A stretch of DNA of 8,817 nt from Cyclobacteriaceae bacterium (GCA_025455445.1 JALOMN010000050.1:1-8817); one strand, 5' to 3'; counted from the stretch's first letter, positions 1 to 6,554 are shown. Notes: generated from the sequence alone by a model not told the origin. Made by a program: numbers and translations.

Positions 1-2
1 AG

Positions 3-770
3 CGCGATGTATTTAATCTGATTGCTGTAATCGCTCTGCTACTAATCATTCCGCTTCGGCATGTGTGGTTTAATCATAGTGGTCAGGCAACAGCTATGTT
101 GATAATAGCGATAGCCTTTGTGGCTGTGTTATCCGGTTTTCTTTTTGAGCGTAAAAGTGGATGGTGTTCAGGTTTATGCCCCGTGCATCCGGTGGAAAAA
201 TTGTATGGCGCAGGAGTGGCGTTCTCTTTGCCCAACGCGCATTGTGGCACGTGTGTACATTGCTCGGTACCTTGCCCAGATTCTACAAACAACCTTTCAT
301 TAAAAGCAACCAAGTCAAAGGAATCTATCATCAGTAAATATCTTTTGGTAGGTGCCTTTCCCGGTTATGTGTGGGGCTGGTTTCAGACTCCGGATTTCAC
401 TGGTGCTGTGCTATGGCAAAAAATTTTACTGGTGTATGCCACTCCATTGTTTGGCAGTATTGTTACCTTAATAGGGTTTCTTGTTCTAAAAAAGTTGCTC
501 GGAAAAAATCGGGAGACTGCTTTACTAAGTTTATCCGCAGCGCTTACAGTATCGTGTTATTATTGGTTCAGACTTCCGCAATTGATTGGATTCGACCTGC
601 AGGATGCGAACAGTGTGTTAGTGGATTTGTCTAATTCACTTCCCTTGTGGACGCCTGCGATGCTGCATCTTATGAGTTCTTCCTTCTTTTTATGGTGGAT
701 GGTCATTCGCAAGAAGCCGCTGCGGAGCTGGTCACCAAGGCCTGCCACCAGTAAGGTAAATGTTCAATAA
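3..770 (+). CDS. Integral-membrane 4Fe-4S protein, NapH/CcoG-like (5' end outside window)
   Basis: The reading frame is open to the window edge (first full codon at 3), so the true start lies upstream; the GTG at 63 is internal because a hydrophobic helix is encoded before it. The visible 255 residues hold about six membrane segments (roughly 6-18, 31-48, 113-127, 140-162, 173-189, 216-235). Between the second and third are a CxxxCP motif (C55, C59) and a ferredoxin-type CxxCxxCxxxCP motif (C81, C84, C87, C91), enough cysteines for one [4Fe-4S] cluster. This combination is known from membrane electron-transfer proteins such as NapH, NosR and CcoG/RdxA. An electron-transfer role at the inner membrane is therefore likely, but the partner is unknown because the upstream genes are missing. 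It ends 76 bp before the stop of the convergent small gene. Confidence is high for a membrane Fe-S protein and low for any named family. Confidence 0.8.
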   Translation, partial: RDVFNLIAVIALLLIIPLRHVWFNHSGQATAMLIIAIAFVAVLSGFLFERKSGWCSGLCPVHPVEKLYGAGVAFSLPNAHCGTCVHCSVPCPDSTNNLSLKATKSKESIISKYLLVGAFPGYVWGWFQTPDFTGAVLWQKILLVYATPLFGSIVTLIGFLVLKKLLGKNRETALLSLSAALTVSCYYWFRLPQLIGFDLQDANSVLVDLSNSLPLWTPAMLHLMSSSFFLWWMVIRKKPLRSWSPRPATSKVNVQ

Positions 771-846
771 GTGTTTTAACGTGCAATTAATATTCACAGT
801 AATGGTTTCCCGCAAAGATGTGCAGTGTTAACCTTTTACAAATTAA

Positions 847-1101
847 TCACCTTGCCGCAGTCATGCTTTCCATTCTTACAATATGCTTGCTCGCATTGAA
901 AGGATCAGTATTGTAGAAACCAGAGAGAATACGGTGTGCAATTTGTTCTACTACTAATTCATCATCTGTCTTGCCTTCTTTGCCTCGCCAGAAAACACGC
1001 TGTGGATGTTTCTTCATATCATCTACATACGCTTTCGCGTGATTGAATTGATCTTCCGTAAAGGTAATGGTAAAACAGGTTTTTACTTTTTGAGTTTCCA
1101 T
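847..1101 (-). CDS. Small hypothetical protein, 84 aa
   Basis: I do not recognise this family. The 84-residue product is hydrophilic, with no signal peptide and no membrane segment. Its composition is that of a normal soluble protein: an N-terminal strand-like stretch (residues 5-14), then an amphipathic, charged middle (about 15-62) and a basic end. It starts at ATG (complement of 1099-1101) and stops at TGA (complement of 847-849). No Shine-Dalgarno sequence precedes it, as is usual in Bacteroidota. It is the only minus-strand gene. It converges with the Fe-S protein gene (76-bp gap) and diverges from the M16 peptidase gene across a 171-bp spacer. No credible plus-strand gene overlaps it, which supports its being real rather than a shadow frame. 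Its function cannot be inferred from the sequence. Confidence 0.6.
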   Translation of the reverse strand: METQKVKTCFTITFTEDQFNHAKAYVDDMKKHPQRVFWRGKEGKTDDELVVEQIAHRILSGFYNTDPFNASKHIVRMESMTAAR

Positions 1102-1254
1102 AGTCAGAAGGTTTATGCGTGCAGGATCATTTCCAATTATGATGCCATTGATTCAATGCGATTCTACACAAAACATTGGTAATCTGTCAAACGCAGTGAC
1201 CGCAGTCGGGCAATAATGTTCGGCTTCGTAACAAGTAATTCCACTATTAAAGAC

Positions 1255-1262
1255 TAATTTTG
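1255..1262 (+). promoter_or_regulatory. Candidate -7 box (TAATTTTG) of the M16 peptidase gene
   Basis: TAATTTTG fits the Bacteroidota -7 consensus TAnnTTTG exactly and ends 10 nt before the ATG at 1273. I see no good TTTG or TTG -33 element 17-23 bp upstream; the nearest similar string, TTCG at 1225-1228, is too far. If used, it would give a 5' leader of only a few bases. This rests on a short motif and is tentative. Confidence 0.35.
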
Positions 1263-1272
1263 ATGTCCATTT

Positions 1273-2508
1273 ATGAGAGCATACGAGATACATACATTAA
1301 AGAACGGCATTCGTGTAATTCACAACCAGATTACTACCACCAAGATTGTGCATTGCGGCATCATGCTTGACATTGGCAGCAGAGATGAATCACACCATAA
1401 CCAGGGCATTGCTCATTTTTGGGAACACATGGCGTTTAAAGGCACGCGCAAGCGTAAGTCATTTCATATTCTTAATCGGCTGGAATCATTGGGAGGTGAG
1501 TTAAACGCCTTCACCGATAAGGAGAAAATTTTATTTTACGCATCGCTGCGCGATGAATATTTTGAAAGAGCACTGGAACTGCTCACCGATATCACGTTTG
1601 ATTCTATTTTTCCGGAGGCGCAAATAGAAAAGGAACGTCAGGTGATTTTGGAAGAGATGTCAATGTATTATGACGATCCTGAAGATTCGCTGCAAGATGA
1701 GTTTGATGCATTGGTGTTTAAAAATCATCCGCTGGGTATGAACATTCTGGGCACAGAAAAAACGGTTCGTTCCTTTAAACGAAAAAATTTCAGACAATTT
1801 ATTAAAGAGCATCTCGATACACGCAGAATAGTATTTTCCTGTGTGGGTAATTTACCAACAGAAAAAGTTATCAGGTTGGCAGAAAAATACCTGGGTTCAA
1901 TACCTGCTTCCAAAGCGCATCAAAAACGCAAGCAGTTCAGTGGTTATAAACCGGCTCATCAAATATTAAACAGGCCGGTGAAGCAATCGCGTTGTGCCAT
2001 TGGCAGGGCTTCTTATTCATTTAGTGATGACAAAAGAAGTCCGTTTTATATGCTTACCAGTATTTTGGGTGGCTCAGGAATGAATTCCAGGTTAAATCTT
2101 GCCTTGCGCGAAAAACATGGTTATGTATATTCTATTGGTGCGCAGTATGTGCCATTTACCGATACCGGTTTATTTGTTATTTCATTCGGCACGGAACCCT
2201 CGCAAATGAGAAAGAGCATTGAACTGGTGAAGCTGGAATTACAAAAGCTTCGCGATACGCCATTGGGTGCACGACAGCTTTCTTCTTCCAAAGAACAGAT
2301 TTTAGGTCAAATTGCCATGGCCGAAGAAAACAATGTGAGTTTCATGATTATGATGGCGCGCAATCTGCTGGACCATGGCCGTGTAACCACTCTGGATGAA
2401 ATATTTGAACGCGTGAAAAACACTTCTGCAAAACAACTGCAGGAGTTGGCCCATGAAATGTTCAACGAAAGGCATTTGAGTACCTTGATTATTGAATCAA
2501 AAAAGTGA
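1273..2508 (+). CDS. M16B family zinc metallopeptidase (insulinase/processing peptidase type)
   Basis: This 411-aa protein is an inverted-zincin peptidase of the pitrilysin/mitochondrial-processing-peptidase superfamily. The HxxEH zinc motif is H48-F-W-E51-H52, and the third ligand is E128 in an EExxxYxxDP-like context, 76 residues after H52 as expected. An N-terminal M16 domain (about 5-160) is followed by a C-terminal M16_C domain (about 165-345). The latter has the typical LREKxGxxYS segment (near 278-290) that contributes to the active site of the paired domain. The length matches single-unit bacterial M16B enzymes, which usually work as homodimers or heterodimers. There is no signal peptide, so a cytoplasmic peptide or protein substrate is inferred. 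The HFLEH form common in the family is HFWEH here. It starts at ATG 1273, close behind a candidate promoter, and stops one base before the methyltransferase ATG, so the two genes are almost certainly co-transcribed. Confidence 0.93.
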   Translation: MRAYEIHTLKNGIRVIHNQITTTKIVHCGIMLDIGSRDESHHNQGIAHFWEHMAFKGTRKRKSFHILNRLESLGGELNAFTDKEKILFYASLRDEYFERALELLTDITFDSIFPEAQIEKERQVILEEMSMYYDDPEDSLQDEFDALVFKNHPLGMNILGTEKTVRSFKRKNFRQFIKEHLDTRRIVFSCVGNLPTEKVIRLAEKYLGSIPASKAHQKRKQFSGYKPAHQILNRPVKQSRCAIGRASYSFSDDKRSPFYMLTSILGGSGMNSRLNLALREKHGYVYSIGAQYVPFTDTGLFVISFGTEPSQMRKSIELVKLELQKLRDTPLGARQLSSSKEQILGQIAMAEENNVSFMIMMARNLLDHGRVTTLDEIFERVKNTSAKQLQELAHEMFNERHLSTLIIESKK

Positions 2509-2509
2509 T

Positions 2510-3145
2510 ATGGATTTTTTGCCTGAGGATATTTCAAAATATGCAGAGGACCATACCTCTCCGGAATCTGACTTGCTGAAGCAGATAAATCGCGATACAC
2601 ACGCCAACGTGATGATGCCCCGCATGCTCTCGGGTCATTTGCAGGGTAGATTTTTATCCATGGTAAGTCATCTGATCAAACCAACCTACATACTGGAAGT
2701 GGGCACATATACGGGTTACTCCGCTATTTGCCTTGCGGAAGGATTGAAGCCTGAAGGAAAATTGATCACAATCGATGTCAATGAAGAGTTGGAAAGCCGG
2801 GTAAGAAAATATTTTGAACAAGCCAGGCTATCAGATAAGATTGAATACCTGATTGGCGATGCGGCTAAATTAATTCCTTCCTTATCACATCAGTTTGATA
2901 TTGTATTTATTGATGCCGATAAAGAAAACTATTCAGTTTATTACGATCTGGTCTTTGATAAAGTGGCAAAAGGCGGTCTAATCATGGCGGATAATGTATT
3001 GTGGAGTGGTAAAGTGGTAAAGTCAAAGACGGATAAAGACACACGGGCAATATTGGAATTCAATGAAAAGGTAAGAAATGACACCCGGGTGGAAGTATTA
3101 CTGCTGCCTTTGCGGGATGGAATTTTGATGGCGCGTAAAATGTAG
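2510..3145 (+). CDS. SAM-dependent O-methyltransferase, COMT/caffeoyl-CoA type (family 3)
   Basis: This 211-aa enzyme has the class I methyltransferase fold of the cation-dependent O-methyltransferase family (PF01596). From ATG 2510, the SAM-binding motif I is E63-V-G-T-Y-T-G69. The acidic residue that holds the ribose is probably D89. The metal-binding residues are D135 in the FIDADK motif and D161-N162 in the ADNVLW motif, matching the Asp/Asp/Asn set of COMT. The C-terminus (LRDGILMARK) is also typical. Such enzymes methylate catechol-like hydroxyl groups with Mg2+; the physiological substrate in bacteria is usually unknown. An in-frame TTG at 2492 would add six residues and overlap the peptidase gene, but the ATG lies directly after the peptidase TGA (TGATATG) and fits translational coupling, so I prefer it. 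The 3' flank carries an inverted repeat that may end the operon. Confidence 0.93.
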   Translation: MDFLPEDISKYAEDHTSPESDLLKQINRDTHANVMMPRMLSGHLQGRFLSMVSHLIKPTYILEVGTYTGYSAICLAEGLKPEGKLITIDVNEELESRVRKYFEQARLSDKIEYLIGDAAKLIPSLSHQFDIVFIDADKENYSVYYDLVFDKVAKGGLIMADNVLWSGKVVKSKTDKDTRAILEFNEKVRNDTRVEVLLLPLRDGILMARKM

Positions 3146-3149
3146 AGGT

Positions 3150-3170
3150 TATCAGTGCGTTATACTGATA
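3150..3170. repeat. Inverted repeat (7-bp arms, 7-nt loop) after the methyltransferase gene
   Basis: TATCAGT at 3150-3156 and ACTGATA at 3164-3170 are perfect inverted copies around the loop GCGTTAT. The repeat starts 5 nt after the methyltransferase stop and ends 18 nt before the candidate -7 box of the next gene. It could be a weak terminator (no T-run follows directly) or an operator at the -33 position of the lytic transglycosylase promoter. Arms of this length also arise by chance several times in a window this size, so the function is unproven. Confidence 0.4.
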
Positions 3171-3188
3171 TGGCCATGAAATTTTATA

Positions 3189-3196
3189 TATCTTTG
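3189..3196 (+). promoter_or_regulatory. Candidate -7 box (TATCTTTG) of the lytic transglycosylase gene
   Basis: TATCTTTG matches TAnnTTTG exactly and ends 5 nt before the ATG at 3202. The form TATCTTTGCA shortly before an ATG is, in my experience of Bacteroidota sequences, a recurrent promoter shape. No clear TTTG -33 element is present 17-23 bp upstream; an inverted repeat occupies that area. The predicted start site would fall within a few bases of the ATG, giving an essentially leaderless mRNA. Confidence 0.45.
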
Positions 3197-3201
3197 CAGT
3201 C

Positions 3202-4998
3202 ATGAGATTTTTTGCAGTCGCACTCATTTTTTTCGGAGTTGCTGCCTCATACGCACAAACTCCGCAAGTGCCCCATAAGATGCGTTTCGCAGACATGACA
3301 CTCACTATTCGTGATGATGCCAGACGCGAGATTCAGAAAGATGTGGACGCACTCACTAAAAGCCCTAAGTATTTTGGTATTAAGGTGGAACGTGCACGCA
3401 CGTATTTTCCAATCATTGAAAAAATATTTGAAGAGGAGCGATTGCCATTGGATTTTAAATATCTCGTGTTGCAGGAAAGTGCCCTTATACCCGATGCAGT
3501 TTCGGTTTCCAATGCAGTAGGCTTCTGGCAGTTTAAGGATTTCACGGCCATGGAGATGGGCCTTCGCGTGGATAAAACGATAGACGAGCGTATGAATATT
3601 GTCTCATCTTCACGCGCGGCAGCAAAATACATCAAGCAGAATAACTTCATGTTCAACAACTGGATTTATGCATTGCAGGCATATCAGATGGGTGCAGGAG
3701 GGGTAAAACGTGTAGTGGGTGATGAACACAATGGCGCACGACACATGGATATTACCTCAGAGACCTATTGGTATGTGAAAAAATTTCTGGCTCATAAAGT
3801 GGCTTTTGAAGATGCAATGAAGCACGGAGAACCGCAATTAAAGATGCAAGTGTTCCCGATACAGGAAGAAAAATCATTGAGTGAGTTGGCCAAACAAATG
3901 GCAATTGATGAATTGGAACTCTATACGTATAATCGTTGGATTAAGAACGGAAAAATTCCGGGCGACAGAACCTATGCGGTAGTTGTGCCTAATGGCAAGG
4001 TAAGTCCGGAATTTGGAACCATGGTAGCTGCCACGGTTGCTAAGCGAACCAATGAGATTATGGACAGAGCCGTGTCGCCCACGATTGTTAAAAAAGAGAT
4101 TAATGGAATTATAGCTGTAAAGGGCATGAAAGGTGAAAGCACGACTCAGTTGGCTTCGCGCCTGAATGTAGATCTTTCTGATTTTTTGAAATACAACGAT
4201 ATTAAAATAGATCATGCAGTGCGTGAGGATGTGTATTACTTCACAAAAAAGAAAAAGAATAAATCGTCTGAATTAACACACACCGCATCACGTGGTGAAG
4301 ATTTGTGGTATGTGAGTCAATATTATGGTGTGAGTCTGAAGAAGATTCAACGATTGAATAGCTCCATGGGTAAAGAAAAATTGGCACAAGGTGATGTTGT
4401 TTATCTGAATAGTAAGAGACCTGCCTCTTCATCTCCAACATCCGGGCCTCAGCCAGAGCCGGTGGTTGCAGCCCAGGTGATAGCCTCTTCAACAACTAAT
4501 GATGCGTATTTTGATTGGGTAGTGGATACCAATGTGAAAGAAGTTGCAGATAATACCAACTCCGCGAAAGCTGAGATAAAGAAAAAGGAAATAGTAACTC
4601 CGGCTGCACAGTCACCCGAAAATCAACAAGCAACCACAGTCTCTGAGTTATCGAATGGTGTTCATGTTGTTACTGCCGGTGAAACATTATATTCAATTTC
4701 AAAAAAATATCAGGTAAATGTAGTGGACTTGCTTGAATGGAATGAATTGGATATTACCGCAGGACTCAAACAAGGTCAGCAGTTGAAAGTACAGTCACAA
4801 AACAGAGATGTCGCGAAACAAAATACAGAAGTAACAACTAATACAGGTATGTTAGTGACGCATGAAGTGAAGCCTTCAGATACTTTATATAGTGTGGCCC
4901 GCCAATATAACGTTTCGATCAAAGAGATTATGGATTGGAACAATAAGCAGGACTTCAGCCTTACGTTGGGCGAGAAATTGAAAATTTTTGCCCGCTAA
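3202..4998 (+). CDS. Secreted MltD-like lytic transglycosylase with C-terminal LysM modules
   Basis: This 598-aa protein probably cleaves peptidoglycan glycan strands in the periplasm. Residues 1-18 form a signal peptide with a likely signal peptidase I site at SYA|Q; there is no lipobox cysteine, unlike E. coli MltD. The SLT/GH23-type domain spans about 65-210. Its catalytic glutamate is E92 in the QESALIP segment, followed by the family's GxWQF motif (G107-F-W-Q-F111) and AYQMGAGGV (160-168), a variant of AYNxGxGxV. The rest carries LysM-like peptidoglycan-binding modules: clear ones at about 358-403, 487-531 and 552-597, and degenerate ones at about 216-263 and 301-348. A flexible linker (about 405-485), rich in P, S, T, N and K, separates the modules. 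Length and architecture fit MltD-type enzymes of Bacteroidota. It appears to have its own promoter just before the ATG. Confidence 0.9.
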   Translation: MRFFAVALIFFGVAASYAQTPQVPHKMRFADMTLTIRDDARREIQKDVDALTKSPKYFGIKVERARTYFPIIEKIFEEERLPLDFKYLVLQESALIPDAVSVSNAVGFWQFKDFTAMEMGLRVDKTIDERMNIVSSSRAAAKYIKQNNFMFNNWIYALQAYQMGAGGVKRVVGDEHNGARHMDITSETYWYVKKFLAHKVAFEDAMKHGEPQLKMQVFPIQEEKSLSELAKQMAIDELELYTYNRWIKNGKIPGDRTYAVVVPNGKVSPEFGTMVAATVAKRTNEIMDRAVSPTIVKKEINGIIAVKGMKGESTTQLASRLNVDLSDFLKYNDIKIDHAVREDVYYFTKKKKNKSSELTHTASRGEDLWYVSQYYGVSLKKIQRLNSSMGKEKLAQGDVVYLNSKRPASSSPTSGPQPEPVVAAQVIASSTTNDAYFDWVVDTNVKEVADNTNSAKAEIKKKEIVTPAAQSPENQQATTVSELSNGVHVVTAGETLYSISKKYQVNVVDLLEWNELDITAGLKQGQQLKVQSQNRDVAKQNTEVTTNTGMLVTHEVKPSDTLYSVARQYNVSIKEIMDWNNKQDFSLTLGEKLKIFAR

Positions 4999-5018
4999 CA
5001 CTCGTTTTTACCACTTTA

Positions 5019-5034
5019 TCAGGCTTTTACCTGA
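5019..5034 (+). terminator. Weak hairpin downstream of the lytic transglycosylase gene
   Basis: TCAGG (5019-5023) and CCTGA (5030-5034) form a 5-bp stem with a CTTTTA loop, 20 nt after the stop codon. No T-run follows (AAAGTAAT), so it is a poor intrinsic terminator. It is recorded as the only candidate in this gap. Confidence 0.25.
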
Positions 5035-5076
5035 AAGTAATGATACTCCATACCATGCAGGGGAGTAAAAAATCAT

Positions 5077-5084
5077 TTATTTTG
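5077..5084 (+). promoter_or_regulatory. Possible -7 box (TTATTTTG) upstream of the response regulator
   Basis: TTATTTTG matches the TAnnTTTG consensus at all but the second position and lies 40 nt before the ATG at 5125, in the only non-coding gap large enough for a promoter of this pair. No matching -33 box is evident. Low confidence. Confidence 0.25.
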
Positions 5085-5124
5085 CATTCCTAAATCAAAT
5101 TGTATATCGAAATAAGTTTACACA

Positions 5125-5538
5125 ATGGATGTTAATGAAATGGCAATCGATCTTGTGTTGCTGGTAGATGATAATGACACCGATAATTTTATCAGCAAGC
5201 GGATTATAGAAATAACCAGGTTTGCCAAACGTGTAGAGGTGAAAAGTTCTGGCAAAGGAGCGTTGGATTATCTGAAAGAGCATCAGAATAATCCGGATAT
5301 GATTCCAAGTATCATTTTTCTGGATATCAATATGCCCATTGTGGATGGATTCGTATTCTTATATGAATTTGAAAAATTTAATGAGCTTGTTAGAAATAAG
5401 AGTAAGGTGATTATCCTTTCCAGCTCTGATAACAAAAGAGACATCGACAAAATTGTGAACAACAATCATGTGATTAAATTTATTACCAAGCCGCTCACCG
5501 AAGTTGCGCTTGAAGAGATAAGACTTAGCAATATCTGA
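5125..5538 (+). CDS. Single-domain CheY-like response regulator
   Basis: The 137-aa product is a receiver domain and nothing more. It has the acidic pair D15-D16 (LLVDDND), the phosphoacceptor D67 (IIFLDINMP), the switch serine S99 (VIILSSS) and the conserved lysine K122 in the TKP motif. All residues needed for phosphotransfer from a histidine kinase are present. There is no output domain, so it should act by protein-protein contact or within a phosphorelay. No kinase gene lies in the window, so its partner must be encoded elsewhere. ATG 5125 is taken as the start; a second ATG at 5140 (M6) would also leave the domain whole. The next gene begins 29 bp downstream with no terminator between, so co-transcription with the DUF3078 gene is likely. 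No particular process can be assigned. Confidence 0.92.
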   Translation: MDVNEMAIDLVLLVDDNDTDNFISKRIIEITRFAKRVEVKSSGKGALDYLKEHQNNPDMIPSIIFLDINMPIVDGFVFLYEFEKFNELVRNKSKVIILSSSDNKRDIDKIVNNNHVIKFITKPLTEVALEEIRLSNI

Positions 5539-5567
5539 TTCTATAATTACTTAATTTCTTACTTACT

Positions 5568-6494
5568 ATGAAACCAGTTACTATCAGCAGGATAATTTTT
5601 ATCCTCTTAATCTTTTTCTTTTCTGAAGAAATCAACGCGCAAGTAGTGCGGATTGACTCAACCACTTTTTGGAAGAAGTCATTGAGCGCAGGTATAAATA
5701 TCAATCAGGCATCTTTCTCATCAAACTGGAAGGCTGGGGGTGTAAACTCATTTGGCTTTAGCAGCAGATTGAACTATCGCGCTAACTACAAAAAGAACAA
5801 AACATCGTGGGATAATGAATTTGATTTTCTTTATGGCATGGTGAATAACCAGGGTCAGGGATACAGAAAGACACTGGACCGTATTTACATGGAAACCAAA
5901 GTAGGTCACGACATCAATGACAAGTGGAGCTTCATGACTTCCTTAAACTTCATTTCACAGTTTGCCAAAGGTTATAAGTATGAGAAAGATGCAAACGGAG
6001 TGGAGGTTGGTTCACTCATATCAGATTTTCTGGCGCCTGCATTCATCACATCAGCCTGGGGTTTGGAATATCACCCTGTCAGCTATTTTAAAGTAAGAAT
6101 GTCACCATTTGCGCCTCGCATCACTATAGTAACCGACAACAATGGAAGATTTGATGCGGTTGATTTGAACAAACCTTATGGTGTGAACAAAGGTGAAAAT
6201 ATCCGCTATGAGTGGCTCGCTTTTCAATTGCAAGCTGAATTCAACAAAGACATTGCTCAAAATGTAAATCTGAACTGGAGGTATATGATGTTTGCCAACT
6301 ATCAGACAATTGAATTAAAATCCATTGATCATCGGTTAGACATAGGCCTCACTGCCAAAGTGAATAAATTTATGAACGTATCGCTGGCAGGTATTTTAAT
6401 TTATGATATTGACCAGGATTTGGGTGTGCAACTCAGTCAGGCATTTTCATTAGGTGTTTCTTACTCATTCCAGAATTTTGAAGAGAAGAAATAG
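5568..6494 (+). CDS. DUF3078 family envelope protein, probably outer-membrane beta-strand-rich
   Basis: The 308-aa product begins with a signal peptide (hydrophobic core about 9-19; likely cleavage after INA at residue 24). The mature protein shows the hallmark of the DUF3078 family near its start: NQASFSSNWKAGGVNSFGF, followed by YKKNKTSWDNEFD. The remainder alternates polar and aromatic residues in strand-like stretches, with repeated turns containing N, D and G, as in outer-membrane beta-barrel proteins. The last strand-like segment (SLGVSYSF) is followed by a short charged tail, so the chain does not end on the classic terminal aromatic. The family is known mainly from Bacteroidota and has no established function that I know of. 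It follows the response regulator by 29 bp and is closed by a strong intrinsic terminator, so the pair forms a unit. The family assignment is from memory of the motif. Confidence 0.85.
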   Translation: MKPVTISRIIFILLIFFFSEEINAQVVRIDSTTFWKKSLSAGININQASFSSNWKAGGVNSFGFSSRLNYRANYKKNKTSWDNEFDFLYGMVNNQGQGYRKTLDRIYMETKVGHDINDKWSFMTSLNFISQFAKGYKYEKDANGVEVGSLISDFLAPAFITSAWGLEYHPVSYFKVRMSPFAPRITIVTDNNGRFDAVDLNKPYGVNKGENIRYEWLAFQLQAEFNKDIAQNVNLNWRYMMFANYQTIELKSIDHRLDIGLTAKVNKFMNVSLAGILIYDIDQDLGVQLSQAFSLGVSYSFQNFEEKK

Positions 6495-6507
6495 CGCGTT
6501 GAAATTT

Positions 6508-6515
6508 TAAATTTG
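6508..6515 (+). promoter_or_regulatory. Alternative -7 box (TAAATTTG) overlapping the terminator foot
   Basis: TAAATTTG is an exact TAnnTTTG match 39 nt before the acetyltransferase ATG. A transcript from it would begin inside the terminator stem and so lose part of the hairpin. The region is AT-rich, so it could be chance. It competes with the better-placed but less perfect TATATTCG at 6541-6548. Confidence 0.2.
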
Positions 6516-6541
6516 AAAACCCCGGCATTCGGGGTTTTTTT
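6516..6541 (+). terminator. Strong rho-independent terminator after the DUF3078 gene
   Basis: A 9-bp stem (AAAACCCCG at 6516-6524 with CGGGGTTTT at 6530-6538) closes a GCATT loop and runs into a T-tract (6535-6541). It lies 21 nt after the DUF3078 stop codon and should end the regulator-DUF3078 transcript. The A-run on the 5' side gives a shorter T-run (TTTT) on the other strand, though there is no minus-strand gene here for it to serve. Confidence 0.92.
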
Positions 6542-6548
6542 ATATTCG
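6541..6548 (+). promoter_or_regulatory. Candidate -7 box (TATATTCG) of the acetyltransferase gene
   Basis: TATATTCG differs from TAnnTTTG at one base and ends 6 nt before the ATG at 6555, the same spacing as the box before the lytic transglycosylase gene. Its first base is the last T of the preceding terminator's T-tract. A TTTG at 6512-6515 lies 25 bp upstream, slightly beyond the usual -33 spacing. If real, the mRNA has a leader of only a few bases. Confidence 0.35.
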
Positions 6549-6554
6549 TGCATC

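Noticed and set aside
63..65. GTG as the start of the Fe-S membrane protein
   Set aside because: The frame is open to the window edge and encodes a hydrophobic helix upstream, so the gene is cut by the window rather than starting here.
824..833. AGTGTTAACC shared with 8723-8732, both in non-coding DNA
   Set aside because: A 10-base match between two places in a window of this size is expected by chance many times over, and the flanks do not match.
771..846. Search for a bidirectional terminator between the convergent genes
   Set aside because: Only a GGTT/AACC pairing with a long loop is possible; no stable stem or T-run was found.
2492..2509. TTG-initiated extension of the O-methyltransferase
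   Set aside because: The six extra residues are not part of the family fold, and an ATG lies one base after the upstream stop codon.
3333..3659. 108-codon open frame antisense to the transglycosylase catalytic domain
   Set aside because: It lies wholly opposite conserved catalytic sequence and its product has no recognisable features.
3874..4215. 113-codon open frame antisense to the middle of the transglycosylase gene
   Set aside because: Composition is unlike a folded protein, and the plus-strand frame is continuous and well supported.
6513..6554. TTG-initiated N-terminal extension of the acetyltransferase
   Set aside because: The segment is the terminator hairpin of the preceding gene read as codons; PaiA-like proteins begin at about the ATG at 6555.
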